Source: Gynuella sp.
GTDB taxonomy: Bacteria; Pseudomonadota; Gammaproteobacteria; Pseudomonadales; Natronospirillaceae
Length of the DNA stretch: 52,871 nt
Reading direction: 5' to 3'
Assembly: GCA_028282465.1 (NCBI GenBank)
Contig: JANQHX010000087.1
Coordinates: 1 to 52,871, forward strand
The notes beneath the pieces are model-generated. The model was not told the origin of the DNA. It was given only the letters and a program-made list of their open reading frames with translations, and ran no database searches. A program made the translations under genes and the position numbers. Position 1 is the first letter of the stretch. Every line of letters begins with the position of its first letter. Positions 39,997 through 48,716 of the stretch are shown piece by piece.

Positions 39997-40117
39997 CTGG
40001 ATAATCGTGTTGCTTCATTCCTTCTCAGCCTAGCAGATAAAGCTGTGTAACCAACAAACAGCTTTTGTAGATTTTTTTTGTTAGTCTTTGACCTGAAATA
40101 TCGGATTTTTTTGGTTT

Positions 40118-41845
40118 ATGCGCGCCTTCCTTTTCCTCTTACTGGTACTACCAACATTAAGCCTTGCTAATTTAAGCAAGCATCAGATTAATGACTTGGA
40201 CATCAAAGATGGACACCTAACATTTAGTTTTGCAAAAAACGGCTCCAGCAAAGCGGTGTCGTCAAGTAAGGCCTTAGGCAGCAATGGTAAAGCAGTTATA
40301 AAAACTAAATTACTGGGGTCTGATAACAGTGAAGTGTCTTATCAACTGGAAGTTAAGCCTGCTGACCAGGGCATGGCATTTAAAAATTTTGAAAGTGGTA
40401 AAGGGTATTCGATCCCACTGAGATTTGCTGAAACCGCCGAGGGTACTTTAGCAGAAATTTTAGTGCTACTAACTTTTTCTGACTCAAGAGGAAAAAACAA
40501 AGCCTATCGTTTTCGCTATCCAGTAATGGGCTCTTTAGATTTAACAAAGGCGTTTAAAACAAAGTTCGTAAACAAGGTCGAACAGCAACTGGAAAACAAC
40601 TTACTAAACAGTGAAATTTTTTCGTCTTTTGTTCGTATGGCAAATGGAACCAATTCACTAGCCTGTTCAACTCGACTCAGATTTGAAGTATCGAACTTCG
40701 ACTACAACACTCGAATGGATATACCACAGTGCAACGACAATCAGTCGGTTTTATTTGGGCCAGGAAAAATTGATAAAAACTGTGCTAGAGCAACGCGCAA
40801 CATCTATAGATCTTTATTTACTCAGAGCAGAAACCTATGCCCAGAATTAGATAGTATTGAAACATCCATTCCCGAACCTATCATTCCAAGCATTAGACAA
40901 AAGCTGATTACTCAAATACCAGTTGAAATAAATTTCCCTACTAATCTACTTGCTGATGTAGCGAAACAAAACAGTTTCTCGCTGAACGCTTTTGCGAAAG
41001 ATCAAGAACATCAAATCGAATATCCGATTTTCAGCCCAACTGAATTGTCATTCTTATCTGAGGCTCTACTGGTAAGGGATGAAGTAAATACGGATAACTA
41101 TAATAAACTCTACCTTACCTACATACATTGGCTCAGACAGGAAAAAAGAGCAATAAACAACAACGCAGCTCTTCGTTCAATTGCCCTTTTACCAGAATTC
41201 CAGAATTTAGTCATATCAGAGCTAGTTTCTGCTTCTATTAAAAATAGTTTTTATCAAAGAAATAAAGTTGCCGAAGAATGTGATAAGCAGCTAGAGGACG
41301 AAAATAGTTTTCAGTGGTGCTATGATTTTATGACAGACATTATCGCAAAGACACTGAATAAATATGGTTTCTCCACTCTCCTCGAATTTAATCATGCGGT
41401 GAATGACACCCAAAATGTTTTTCGAAAAGAGGCGGCTAAGTTTCTTCACGAAAATCTGATAGATCAAACCATTTCACAGGTTGTTAAATGGGCGGATTTT
41501 CAGGTCTCAAAAGCATCCGATCCACTTGATTGTATTGGCACTCATCTTTTCCCTATCAAGAATTTAGCACTAAAAAATGAGCTAGATAAACTTCTTTTCA
41601 TTGGCAATGAAGAGTCACCTCAGTATCAAACAGCCTTAAATCAATATGCTAATCAGCATGAAAAATTCATTCAGCTGTATTGGCAAAAGCTCAACAAGGT
41701 AGCCAATTCATTTTCTATCTACTGGCATGAAAACGATTTCAGTGATCAAATTATTTCTTGCTCCCAAAAAGCCACTTCAGATATGGATCTGAATTGGCTA
41801 TTTGGAAACAAGGGACATGTTCAGCTATTTATCGCAGATCAGTAA
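40118..41845 (+). CDS. Hypothetical secreted protein with eight cysteines
   Basis: Not recognised. 575 residues with a clear signal peptide (1-17, SLA before the cut). The first 140 mature residues look beta-rich, like an Ig- or lipocalin-like module; from there on it is mostly helical. The mature part has eight cysteines (in LACST, PQCND, KNCAR, NLCPE, EECDK, QWCYD, LDCIG, ISCSQ), an even number suggesting disulfides in the periplasm. No catalytic motif seen. It is convergent with the dpp operon (24 bases apart) and placed between two peptide importers. No good ribosome site precedes the ATG. Confidence 0.75.
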   Translation: MRAFLFLLLVLPTLSLANLSKHQINDLDIKDGHLTFSFAKNGSSKAVSSSKALGSNGKAVIKTKLLGSDNSEVSYQLEVKPADQGMAFKNFESGKGYSIPLRFAETAEGTLAEILVLLTFSDSRGKNKAYRFRYPVMGSLDLTKAFKTKFVNKVEQQLENNLLNSEIFSSFVRMANGTNSLACSTRLRFEVSNFDYNTRMDIPQCNDNQSVLFGPGKIDKNCARATRNIYRSLFTQSRNLCPELDSIETSIPEPIIPSIRQKLITQIPVEINFPTNLLADVAKQNSFSLNAFAKDQEHQIEYPIFSPTELSFLSEALLVRDEVNTDNYNKLYLTYIHWLRQEKRAINNNAALRSIALLPEFQNLVISELVSASIKNSFYQRNKVAEECDKQLEDENSFQWCYDFMTDIIAKTLNKYGFSTLLEFNHAVNDTQNVFRKEAAKFLHENLIDQTISQVVKWADFQVSKASDPLDCIGTHLFPIKNLALKNELDKLLFIGNEESPQYQTALNQYANQHEKFIQLYWQKLNKVANSFSIYWHENDFSDQIISCSQKATSDMDLNWLFGNKGHVQLFIADQ

Positions 41846-41870
41846 AGCGCCTGGCATAGCTTTAGTTATT

Positions 41871-42884
41871 TTATAGTCGACCTTCTTCTACTCCATGACA
41901 GGCAACAAAATGGCTAGGTTTCATTTCTAACTTCTTTGGAACCTCTTGCTTACATCTTTCATTTGCATAAGGACATCTTCCATGAAATACGCAGCCACTT
42001 GGTAAGTTGACGGGTGTTGGTATTTCTCCTGTCATCTTTATATGTTCGGTTTTGCCATGCAGATTAGGGATAGCACTAATTAAGGCTTGGGTATAGGGAT
42101 GCAAGGGTTGGTCAAATAAGTCTTGAGTTTCCGAGTACTCGCACAAAGTACCCAGGTACATGACCGCCACATGACTACCAAATTGCTCAACCACTGATAG
42201 ATCGTGCGTGATGAACAAATAGGTTAGATCTCTCTGCTCTCTTGCATCCATCATCAGATTTAAAACCTGAGCTTGGATGGATACGTCCAAAGCTGAAATA
42301 GGTTCATCTGCGACTATAAACTCCGGATCTACTGACAGGGCTCTGGCTATCGATATTCGCTGACGCTGACCACCTGAGAATTCGTGAGGGTAACGCTCAC
42401 CCCATGACGGATCTATACCTACTGAATCCATTGTGTGTTCTAGCATACTTCGTTGCTCATCCAGATTCTTTTCAGAAAAATGAAACTTAATGGGCTCTAG
42501 GAGGGTTTCTTCAATGGTCATTCTAGGATTCAAAGACGCATATGGATTTTGAAAAATCATCTGCATTTTTTTTCGGTATGGCACTAATTGTTTCGGCGTA
42601 AGATTGTCAATTCGTTTGCCGGCAAATGTTATGGTGCCTTCGGAAGGTGAGATTAGATTCATTACTGTTCTAGCAATGGTACTTTTACCACAACCAGACT
42701 CACCCACAACACACAATGCATCTCCCTTATTTACCGTTAGAGATACTCCATTGATCGCATGAACTTGTTCCTGCTCGCGAGTTATCTTGCCTCCTTTGAA
42801 CGACAACTCACTGAGAATATCTTTTTTAATTGGAAAGCGTTTGTGCAAGCCATTTATTTCGACGAGTTTAATTTTATCCGACAT
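41871..42884 (-). CDS. dppF: Peptide ABC importer ATPase (DppF-like)
   Basis: A 337-residue ATPase: Walker A GESGCGKST (61-69), signature FSGGQRQR, Walker B FIVADE. The C-terminal oligopeptide-transporter extension contains four cysteines (CVFHGRCPYANERC ... ACH), which in DppD/OppF relatives bind a 4Fe-4S cluster. I chose ATG 42884, overlapping the dppD stop by one base (TAATG) with AGAG upstream. An upstream start at 42914 would overlap dppD by 31 bases. Confidence 0.92.
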   Translation of the reverse strand: MSDKIKLVEINGLHKRFPIKKDILSELSFKGGKITREQEQVHAINGVSLTVNKGDALCVVGESGCGKSTIARTVMNLISPSEGTITFAGKRIDNLTPKQLVPYRKKMQMIFQNPYASLNPRMTIEETLLEPIKFHFSEKNLDEQRSMLEHTMDSVGIDPSWGERYPHEFSGGQRQRISIARALSVDPEFIVADEPISALDVSIQAQVLNLMMDAREQRDLTYLFITHDLSVVEQFGSHVAVMYLGTLCEYSETQDLFDQPLHPYTQALISAIPNLHGKTEHIKMTGEIPTPVNLPSGCVFHGRCPYANERCKQEVPKKLEMKPSHFVACHGVEEGRL

Positions 42885-43852
42885 TACTTTGTACTCTCTT
42901 GAAACTTGTGACATGCGACAGACCTGAATTCAGCCGCAATTAGCTCAGGCATTTCTGAACGACATTTATCGTCGGCAAATTCACAACGGGGATTAAAAGC
43001 ACAGCCAGGAGGAATCTTATTTAATGTTGGCATAGTCCCAGGTATTTGATTTAAACGCTGACCATTATCAGCCATCTGCGGCAAAGCTTTAATCAGGCCT
43101 TTGGTGTATGGATGATTGGGGTTTTCGATGACTTGTCGAGTAGGGCCTGTTTCAATTATTTTGCCAGAGTACATTACTAAAACTTTTTTAGTGGTTTCAG
43201 AAACCACTCCCAAATCATGAGTAATGAGAATTAGGCTTACGCCATTGTTTTCACAAAGCTCCAGCATTAGATCCATAATTTCAGCCTGAATGGTCACGTC
43301 TAGAGCAGTTGTTGGTTCGTCTGCAATGATTAGGTCTGGGTCATTCAATAACGCAATGGCAATAATCACCCTTTGCTTCATCCCTCCAGAGAGCTCATGG
43401 GGGTATTGATCCAGCCGTTGTTCTGCCGATGGTATCTGAACCTGCTTTAAACGACGAATAGATTCTTTTCGAGCTTCCGCATCTGATAGTTTACGATGGG
43501 CTTTTAGAGATTCTATCATTTGAACGCCAATCGTAAGCACCGGATTCAGTGTCATCATTGGGTCTTGAAATACCATAGCTATTTGATTGCCACGAATTGA
43601 AGATAGCTGCTTTTCTGTCATCTTACTCAGCGACTGGCCTTTAAACTTTATTTCTCCATCAGAAATAAATCCTGGCTTGCTGATCAGATTTAAAATGGAA
43701 AAAGCTACAACTGATTTACCCGCACCCGACTCACCAACGATACCGATACGTTCACCTTTTTCTAAACTAAAGCTAACGCCCTTAATTGCTTCGAGGTCGC
43801 CATTACGCATACCGAAGCTAACTCTTAAATCTTTTACTTCCAGTAAACTCAT
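42884..43852 (-). CDS. dppD: Peptide ABC importer ATPase (DppD-like)
   Basis: A 322-residue ATPase with Walker A GESGAGKS (40-47), signature LSGGMKQR and Walker B LIIADE. The C-terminal Cys cluster (GCAFNPRCEFADDKC ... ACH) is a probable iron-sulfur site. It is 3 bases from dppC and overlaps dppF by one base. Confidence 0.93.
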   Translation of the reverse strand: MSLLEVKDLRVSFGMRNGDLEAIKGVSFSLEKGERIGIVGESGAGKSVVAFSILNLISKPGFISDGEIKFKGQSLSKMTEKQLSSIRGNQIAMVFQDPMMTLNPVLTIGVQMIESLKAHRKLSDAEARKESIRRLKQVQIPSAEQRLDQYPHELSGGMKQRVIIAIALLNDPDLIIADEPTTALDVTIQAEIMDLMLELCENNGVSLILITHDLGVVSETTKKVLVMYSGKIIETGPTRQVIENPNHPYTKGLIKALPQMADNGQRLNQIPGTMPTLNKIPPGCAFNPRCEFADDKCRSEMPELIAAEFRSVACHKFQESTK

Positions 43853-43855
43853 GAC

Positions 43856-44803
43856 TTACCCTTTATAAAGTTTAGGATTCAATACATCTCGTAACCAGTC
43901 ACCTAACAAATTAATAACCAGTACAAGGATAATTAATACGACACCTGGAATCACAGTAATCCACCAACTGCCCGACCAGATATATTCAAATCCCGAGGAA
44001 ATAAGTGAACCTAATGAAGGTTGAGTTACCGGCATTCCCAATCCTAAAAAAGATAATGCAGCTTCAGACATAATAGCGTTAGCCACTTGAACTGTTGATA
44101 TGACCATAACAGGCGATAATGTATTTGGAAGAATATGCCGGAACATTATTCGGTGTGTTGGGTATCCTAATACACGAGCAGCATCCACATACTCTTTTTC
44201 TTGTTCAGCCAACACCGAGGCACGAACGGTACGAGCGTATTGGGGCCATTCTGCAATACCGATGACCATGACTAGCATTAATATCGCCATATCGTTGTAG
44301 CGCTCGGTTCCGAATGCTGCCTGAAAAATCGCAAGCAAAACGATTGCTACCATCATAGTTGAGAAAGAAAGCTGTACATCTGCACTGCGCATTAAGAAAC
44401 TGTCGATTCTTCCTCCCAAATACCCTGCCAACAAACCAAATACAATTCCCAAAGTTGCTTGTAAAGCAACTGCACATAATCCAATTAACAAGGATGTTCG
44501 CATGCCATAAAAAATCGAGCTTAGCATGTCTCTTCCTTGCGCATCCGTGCCTAATAGAAATCGATCCTCGCCTTCTTCTGACCAAGCGGGAGGAATTTCT
44601 GAATCCATAATGTCCAATGAAGCTAAGTCATAGGGATCATACGGAGAAATCAAGGGCGCAAGAATCGCAGATCCTACGAAGAGGACAAATATTGCCATTG
44701 AGGTCATGGCAACTAAATCTGTTCTAAAACTGTAAAAGAGGTAAGATTCTTTAAATAAGTGCCATCTAGATTTGAGCCAAGAGGCTGATGTAGTCTTAGT
44801 CAT
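43856..44803 (-). CDS. dppC: Peptide ABC importer permease (DppC-like)
   Basis: A 315-residue permease with an N-terminal helix, GTDAQGRDML, and an EAA-like loop in DAARVLGYPTHRIMFRHILPNT. About six helices. It lies 10 bases from dppB and 3 from dppD. Confidence 0.93.
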   Translation of the reverse strand: MTKTTSASWLKSRWHLFKESYLFYSFRTDLVAMTSMAIFVLFVGSAILAPLISPYDPYDLASLDIMDSEIPPAWSEEGEDRFLLGTDAQGRDMLSSIFYGMRTSLLIGLCAVALQATLGIVFGLLAGYLGGRIDSFLMRSADVQLSFSTMMVAIVLLAIFQAAFGTERYNDMAILMLVMVIGIAEWPQYARTVRASVLAEQEKEYVDAARVLGYPTHRIMFRHILPNTLSPVMVISTVQVANAIMSEAALSFLGLGMPVTQPSLGSLISSGFEYIWSGSWWITVIPGVVLIILVLVINLLGDWLRDVLNPKLYKG

Positions 44804-44813
44804 TTCTCGCCCC

Positions 44814-45794
44814 TTACTTCGCCTGTTTAAATAGATTCACAGTTGGATTGACAAGACCATATATCAAATCCACCACTGTGTTGGTAACAACAAATATTGC
44901 TCCAACAATTATGAGATAAGCAACAATAAGCGGTGTATCTACTCTATTGACTGCCTCTAAAAATAGAAAGCCCATGCCCGGCCACTGAAATACAGTTTCG
45001 GTTAAAATTGTATAAGCCACCATGGTGCCTATTTGAACACCACCGACAGTGATCACAGGTAACATAGTATTTTTTAGAGCATGTAAAAAATATATCCGAT
45101 TCAAATTAAGTCCACGAGCCCGAGCAAACTTAACGTACTCACTTTGTAAAACCTCCATCATTTCAGATCGAATTAAACGAATAAATAGAGGCAGCATTAT
45201 GGAAGCTAGTGTAATTCCCGGGAGAATAATATGATGTAAACCGTCAAGAGTGACTAAACCGGAATCCCAAAAACCCAAAATCACCACCGTATCACCTCGA
45301 CCAAAAGAAGGCATCCAGCCAAGCTCAATTGAAAACAAATAAATAAGACCGATTGCAGTTAAAAATACAGGCACAGAAATACCAACAATACTAAAGCCCA
45401 TTATAAATTTGGTACCCAGGCTCTTTGGCTTTATTGCGGAGTAAACACCCAAGGGCACTGAAAATAATATGATGATAATTGATGCAAAAATTACCAACTC
45501 GATGGTTGCTGGCATTTTTTTCAAGATGACATCTAATGCCGGCTCTTTGAAAAAATACGATGTTCCAAGATCGCCTTGCAGGGCGTTTTTAGCAAACCTC
45601 AAATACTGTGCAACAAATGGATCATTCAATCCAAGTTCATCTCTAAGGGCCTGCCTTTCTGCTTCTGAAACAGATTGCCCCACCATCTCTCGCAGTGGAT
45701 CACCTAAATTATCTTGTATGGCAAAACTTAATATACTGATGACAAACATTACGATTAATGCCTGCCAAATCCGTTTCAATAGAAACGCAATCAT
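44814..45794 (-). CDS. dppB: Peptide ABC importer permease (DppB-like)
   Basis: A 326-residue permease with about six helices. It has the conserved LGLNDPFVAQYLRF before the core and an EAA-like loop around FARARGLNLNRIYFLHALKN. It lies 140 bases after dppA, with a strong hairpin in between that probably lowers its expression relative to dppA. Confidence 0.93.
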   Translation of the reverse strand: MIAFLLKRIWQALIVMFVISILSFAIQDNLGDPLREMVGQSVSEAERQALRDELGLNDPFVAQYLRFAKNALQGDLGTSYFFKEPALDVILKKMPATIELVIFASIIIILFSVPLGVYSAIKPKSLGTKFIMGFSIVGISVPVFLTAIGLIYLFSIELGWMPSFGRGDTVVILGFWDSGLVTLDGLHHIILPGITLASIMLPLFIRLIRSEMMEVLQSEYVKFARARGLNLNRIYFLHALKNTMLPVITVGGVQIGTMVAYTILTETVFQWPGMGFLFLEAVNRVDTPLIVAYLIIVGAIFVVTNTVVDLIYGLVNPTVNLFKQAK

Positions 45795-45880
45795 TTGAAC
45801 AACCTATGCTTAATTTTATTTATAATAAAATACAATAAAAACTAAATCGTAGACGACTTAACTCATTTATTAGTGCGCAA

Positions 45881-45909
45881 AAAAGGGCGCTTAAATAAAG
45901 CGCCCTTTT
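45881..45909. terminator. Intra-operon terminator/attenuator between dppA and dppB
   Basis: A perfect 12-bp stem, AAAAGGGCGCTT / AAGCGCCCTTTT, with a 5-base loop. On the minus strand it ends in Ts and lies 25 bases after the dppA stop. Partial termination here would give more binding protein than permease. Confidence 0.85.
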
Positions 45910-45934
45910 AGACTGAAACTATCAACCACCTAGT

Positions 45935-47488
45935 TTACTTAACAACTAAATCGCCAAGATAAGGGAAATTCATTGTGTTAACAACGGGGGCAATCTCCAC
46001 TCCTTTTTTCGCAGCAAATGCTAGATTTTGCCAGTGCAGGGGAATGAAGCCGGCTTCATCATAAACGATTTTCTCCATTTCCTTCATAATTTCAGCACGC
46101 TTGTCAGGGTCTGTCTCTTGGTTTGCCATGGCAATCATTTTGTCAACTTCAGGATTACAGTAATTACCAGAGTTATACTGTCCAGCACCGGTTTCTGGGT
46201 TGGGGCAAGCTGCTAAGAACTCAAAGAAATTGTTGGTGTCTTCTGTATCGGAATGCCAACCAATCATCATCATGTCAGCTGCACGCTCATCAAATTTTGG
46301 CCAGTATTGCGCTTTTGGCATGGTTTTCAAATCAACAGTAACGTTGATTTTGGCTAGCATTGAAGCAACAGCTTCTGCGATTTTATCATCATTCACATAA
46401 CGGTTATTAGGAGCCATCATCGTAATGCTGAAACCGTCTTCATACCCGGCTTCCTTCATTAACTTTTTAGCCTTTTTCAAATCGTATCTTGGTGTAAGTT
46501 CCTCATTGTGACCAAGATAACCCGCTGGTGAGAACTGCGCACCTGGTACAGCAAAACCCCGCATTACTTTTTTCGCAATGCCTTCATTATTAATCGCGTA
46601 AGCGAATGCTTGCCTTACTCGAGCGTCTTTAAACGCTTCTACTCGATTTTGATTCAATTGAAAAGTAATAATACGAGTGCCGTCCATAGTCACAAGATCA
46701 ACATTTTTAGCTTTTCTTAAACGATCAAGATCCGTCGGTGGTACTGGAGCTATGTAATCTACATCTCCTGAAATGAGAGCCGCAACGCGAGTAGGGTCTT
46801 CCTTAATAGGTGTCAAAACAATTTGATCTACATTTCCAGGAGATTCTGTATCCCAGTAGTCTTTGAAGCGATCAAAAACAACCTTAACTCCCTGCTCGCG
46901 AGAGGCCACAACAAAAGGCCCTGTTCCGGATAGATTACGAGAGGCAAATGAATTTCCATGCTTTACAACAGCCGCTTTATCATTGCCGTTTTCATCTGTA
47001 CCAGTATAAAACTTGCTATCCATTGGGAAGATATAGGTGGCGTTGTTCAACGCTAGGGGAAATGGTTTTTTCGATACCAAATCAACGGTATTAGAGTTCA
47101 CAGCAACCATTTTTTCAAATACTTCGAATATGCCTTTGAAATCAGGGGACACCTTCAGGCGGTCAAAAGTCCACACAACATCTTCTGCGCTCATGGTATT
47201 GCCAGTGTGAAACTTAACCCCTTCGCGTAAAGTAAAACGCATTGTGAGTTCATCTACCTGTTCCCACTTACTAGCTAAGCGAGGTTCAAAACCAAACTCT
47301 TGTGTCCAACGCACTAATGGATCAAAAGACATGTGAGCTAACTGTAGAGTTCCCCCTGAAAGCTGTTCATGAGGATCTAGGGATACGGGATCGGCGTCAT
47401 AAGCCAAATTAACAACCACTTCAGAATTTGCGGCCAAGCTGAACATCAGTGCTAGTGCACCTGTAATTAGTGTGAGAGTTTTTTTCAC
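45935..47488 (-). CDS. dppA: Peptide ABC importer substrate-binding protein (DppA-like)
   Basis: A 517-residue periplasmic protein of the SBP_bac_5 family, with a signal peptide of about 22 residues. It has DPVSLDPHEQ, the family signature AEDVVWTFDRL, and the C-terminal ADMMMIGWHSD and AGFIPLHWQN blocks. The start is GTG with GGAGAAAG upstream. It is the first gene of the dpp operon. Substrate could be di- or oligopeptides; a dipeptide-type transporter is the best fit, but subfamily calls in this group are loose. Confidence 0.93.
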   Translation of the reverse strand: MKKTLTLITGALALMFSLAANSEVVVNLAYDADPVSLDPHEQLSGGTLQLAHMSFDPLVRWTQEFGFEPRLASKWEQVDELTMRFTLREGVKFHTGNTMSAEDVVWTFDRLKVSPDFKGIFEVFEKMVAVNSNTVDLVSKKPFPLALNNATYIFPMDSKFYTGTDENGNDKAAVVKHGNSFASRNLSGTGPFVVASREQGVKVVFDRFKDYWDTESPGNVDQIVLTPIKEDPTRVAALISGDVDYIAPVPPTDLDRLRKAKNVDLVTMDGTRIITFQLNQNRVEAFKDARVRQAFAYAINNEGIAKKVMRGFAVPGAQFSPAGYLGHNEELTPRYDLKKAKKLMKEAGYEDGFSITMMAPNNRYVNDDKIAEAVASMLAKINVTVDLKTMPKAQYWPKFDERAADMMMIGWHSDTEDTNNFFEFLAACPNPETGAGQYNSGNYCNPEVDKMIAMANQETDPDKRAEIMKEMEKIVYDEAGFIPLHWQNLAFAAKKGVEIAPVVNTMNFPYLGDLVVK

Positions 47489-47650
47489 TGAACTTTCTCC
47501 AGTTTTTATTAGATAGACGAGTTACTATTTAACCAATATCGTCATCGTGAAGGCTTACCTAAACAACTAATAGAGGTTAAAAACAAGCTGAATTTCCGAA
47601 CGCAGAATATATTAAATATTCAGATTCGATTTATGAAGTCATAAGACTGA

Positions 47651-47671
47651 AGGTCTTTTAGAGCAAGACCT
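47651..47671. repeat. 7-bp inverted repeat upstream of dppA
   Basis: AGGTCTT / AAGACCT with a 7-base loop. It may be a weak hairpin at the end of the pil transcript or an operator. Confidence 0.4.
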
Positions 47672-47693
47672 GAGCCAGTGTCTAAACTGATGT

Positions 47694-47712
47694 GAGTTAG
47701 TTGATCTAACTC
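47694..47712. repeat. 7-bp inverted repeat, operator-like
   Basis: GAGTTAG / CTAACTC separated by 5 bases, a 19-base dyad resembling a helix-turn-helix regulator site. It lies about 210 bases upstream of the dppA start. Confidence 0.4.
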
Positions 47713-47886
47713 AGTATGTCTTGAGTCAACCAAAAAATATTAGTCATTTTATATAGCAATTGTTCGATAAAAGTAGGCAGCTAGATTTTGAAGAGAGAGC
47801 AATTTTGGATAGATGCACCAAAATTGGTTTTATCTTACATAGATTATTACCAGCCAGAAAATTATTAGCTAACTGGTTATAAACAA

Positions 47887-48336
47887 TTACCAATTACTTC
47901 CAGCAGGACAAGCTTCTTCTGTTGCTGGATTGTCTGTACCGTCAAACCAACACCGCTCACCATTTGAACGAATTTGTATTGCGCCATCACCCTCTACAGG
48001 GCTACCGACTATTGGTATCGCTCTTAACTGATAGTCAGTCACAGTGGCATTAACTATGACATAGTTATAATCATCTGATGCAGCAGGGAAAACATCGGTT
48101 GCTAAAGCCCCATTACCTAAGGTAGCACCAACATAGGTTGAGGGTATGTTTTCATTCCTAAAGCGCTCCATTGCCTGCTTGAATAGCATCATATCACCTT
48201 GTGTATCAGTCCTAATGGTGCGAACAACTTGATTTTGATAAGCAGGCAAAGCAAAACCTGCAATAATTCCAATTATGGTAAGTGTAACTAGCAGCTCTAT
48301 GAGACTGAACCCACCCAAATAATTTGGCTTTGTCAC
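47887..48336 (-). CDS. pilE: Type IV minor pilin PilE
   Basis: A 149-residue prepilin. The leader MTKPNYLGG is cut before F10, with Glu at mature position 5 (FSLIE), and the hydrophobic N-terminal helix follows. C129 and C143 probably form the C-terminal disulfide loop. The start is GTG with GGAG 9 bases upstream. It follows pilY2, as in Pseudomonas, and is last in the minor pilin operon. Confidence 0.93.
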   Translation of the reverse strand: MTKPNYLGGFSLIELLVTLTIIGIIAGFALPAYQNQVVRTIRTDTQGDMMLFKQAMERFRNENIPSTYVGATLGNGALATDVFPAASDDYNYVIVNATVTDYQLRAIPIVGSPVEGDGAIQIRSNGERCWFDGTDNPATEEACPAGSNW

Positions 48337-48339
48337 TGC

Positions 48340-48705
48340 TTAATGCTCCATATATTTGAAGTCAGAAGGAAATTGATAAATATTAGTCACTGTTCTTCCT
48401 TTTAAAACCAGCCCAAGCACTCTACCTTTGGTCAAACTTAGCAACCCGGATGCACTAATATTTGGCACAACAACTTTAACATTGCTGGATAAATAATAGT
48501 CCAGTCCATCAACCCGAATGGTTGAAGCTTGACGATCTAACAACTCATAAACTCCAACAACTCCAAAATCTCTAGGATAGTTTTTAGGGAGCACGAAAAC
48601 ATTGTCACCATCAGTCGCCTCTTCAGGTGATGCACTAGATATCTTTCCAGCATGCACAGAGGATATAGATAAAATAACAACAGCTAGTAATCCTAAAATT
48701 TTCAT
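48340..48705 (-). CDS. pilY2: PilY2-like periplasmic pilus protein
   Basis: From ATG 48705 it has 121 residues, with a signal peptide (1-19, VHA before the cut) and a small beta-rich mature domain. GAGGG lies 8 bases before this ATG. A longer start at 48720 would overlap the pilY1 stop (ATGA). The call rests mainly on its place between pilY1 and pilE, where Pseudomonas carries the similarly sized pilY2, plus its size and export signal. It lies 3 bases from pilE. Confidence 0.65.
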   Translation of the reverse strand: MKILGLLAVVILSISSVHAGKISSASPEEATDGDNVFVLPKNYPRDFGVVGVYELLDRQASTIRVDGLDYYLSSNVKVVVPNISASGLLSLTKGRVLGLVLKGRTVTNIYQFPSDFKYMEH

Positions 48706-48716
48706 AGTTGTAACCC

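Larger units (their letters stand above)
47489..47886. other. Non-coding region between pilE and dppA with inverted repeats
   Basis: 398 bases with no credible ORF. It must hold the dppA promoter. GAATAT / ATATTC (47605-47621) is one small palindrome; two others are listed separately. No clear -10/-35 pair was found. Confidence 0.5.

Noticed and set aside
42885-42914. Longer start of dppF, adding 10 residues and overlapping dppD by 31 bases
   Set aside because: The ATG at 42884 forms the one-base TAATG overlap seen at other junctions in this window and gives the family-typical N-terminus.
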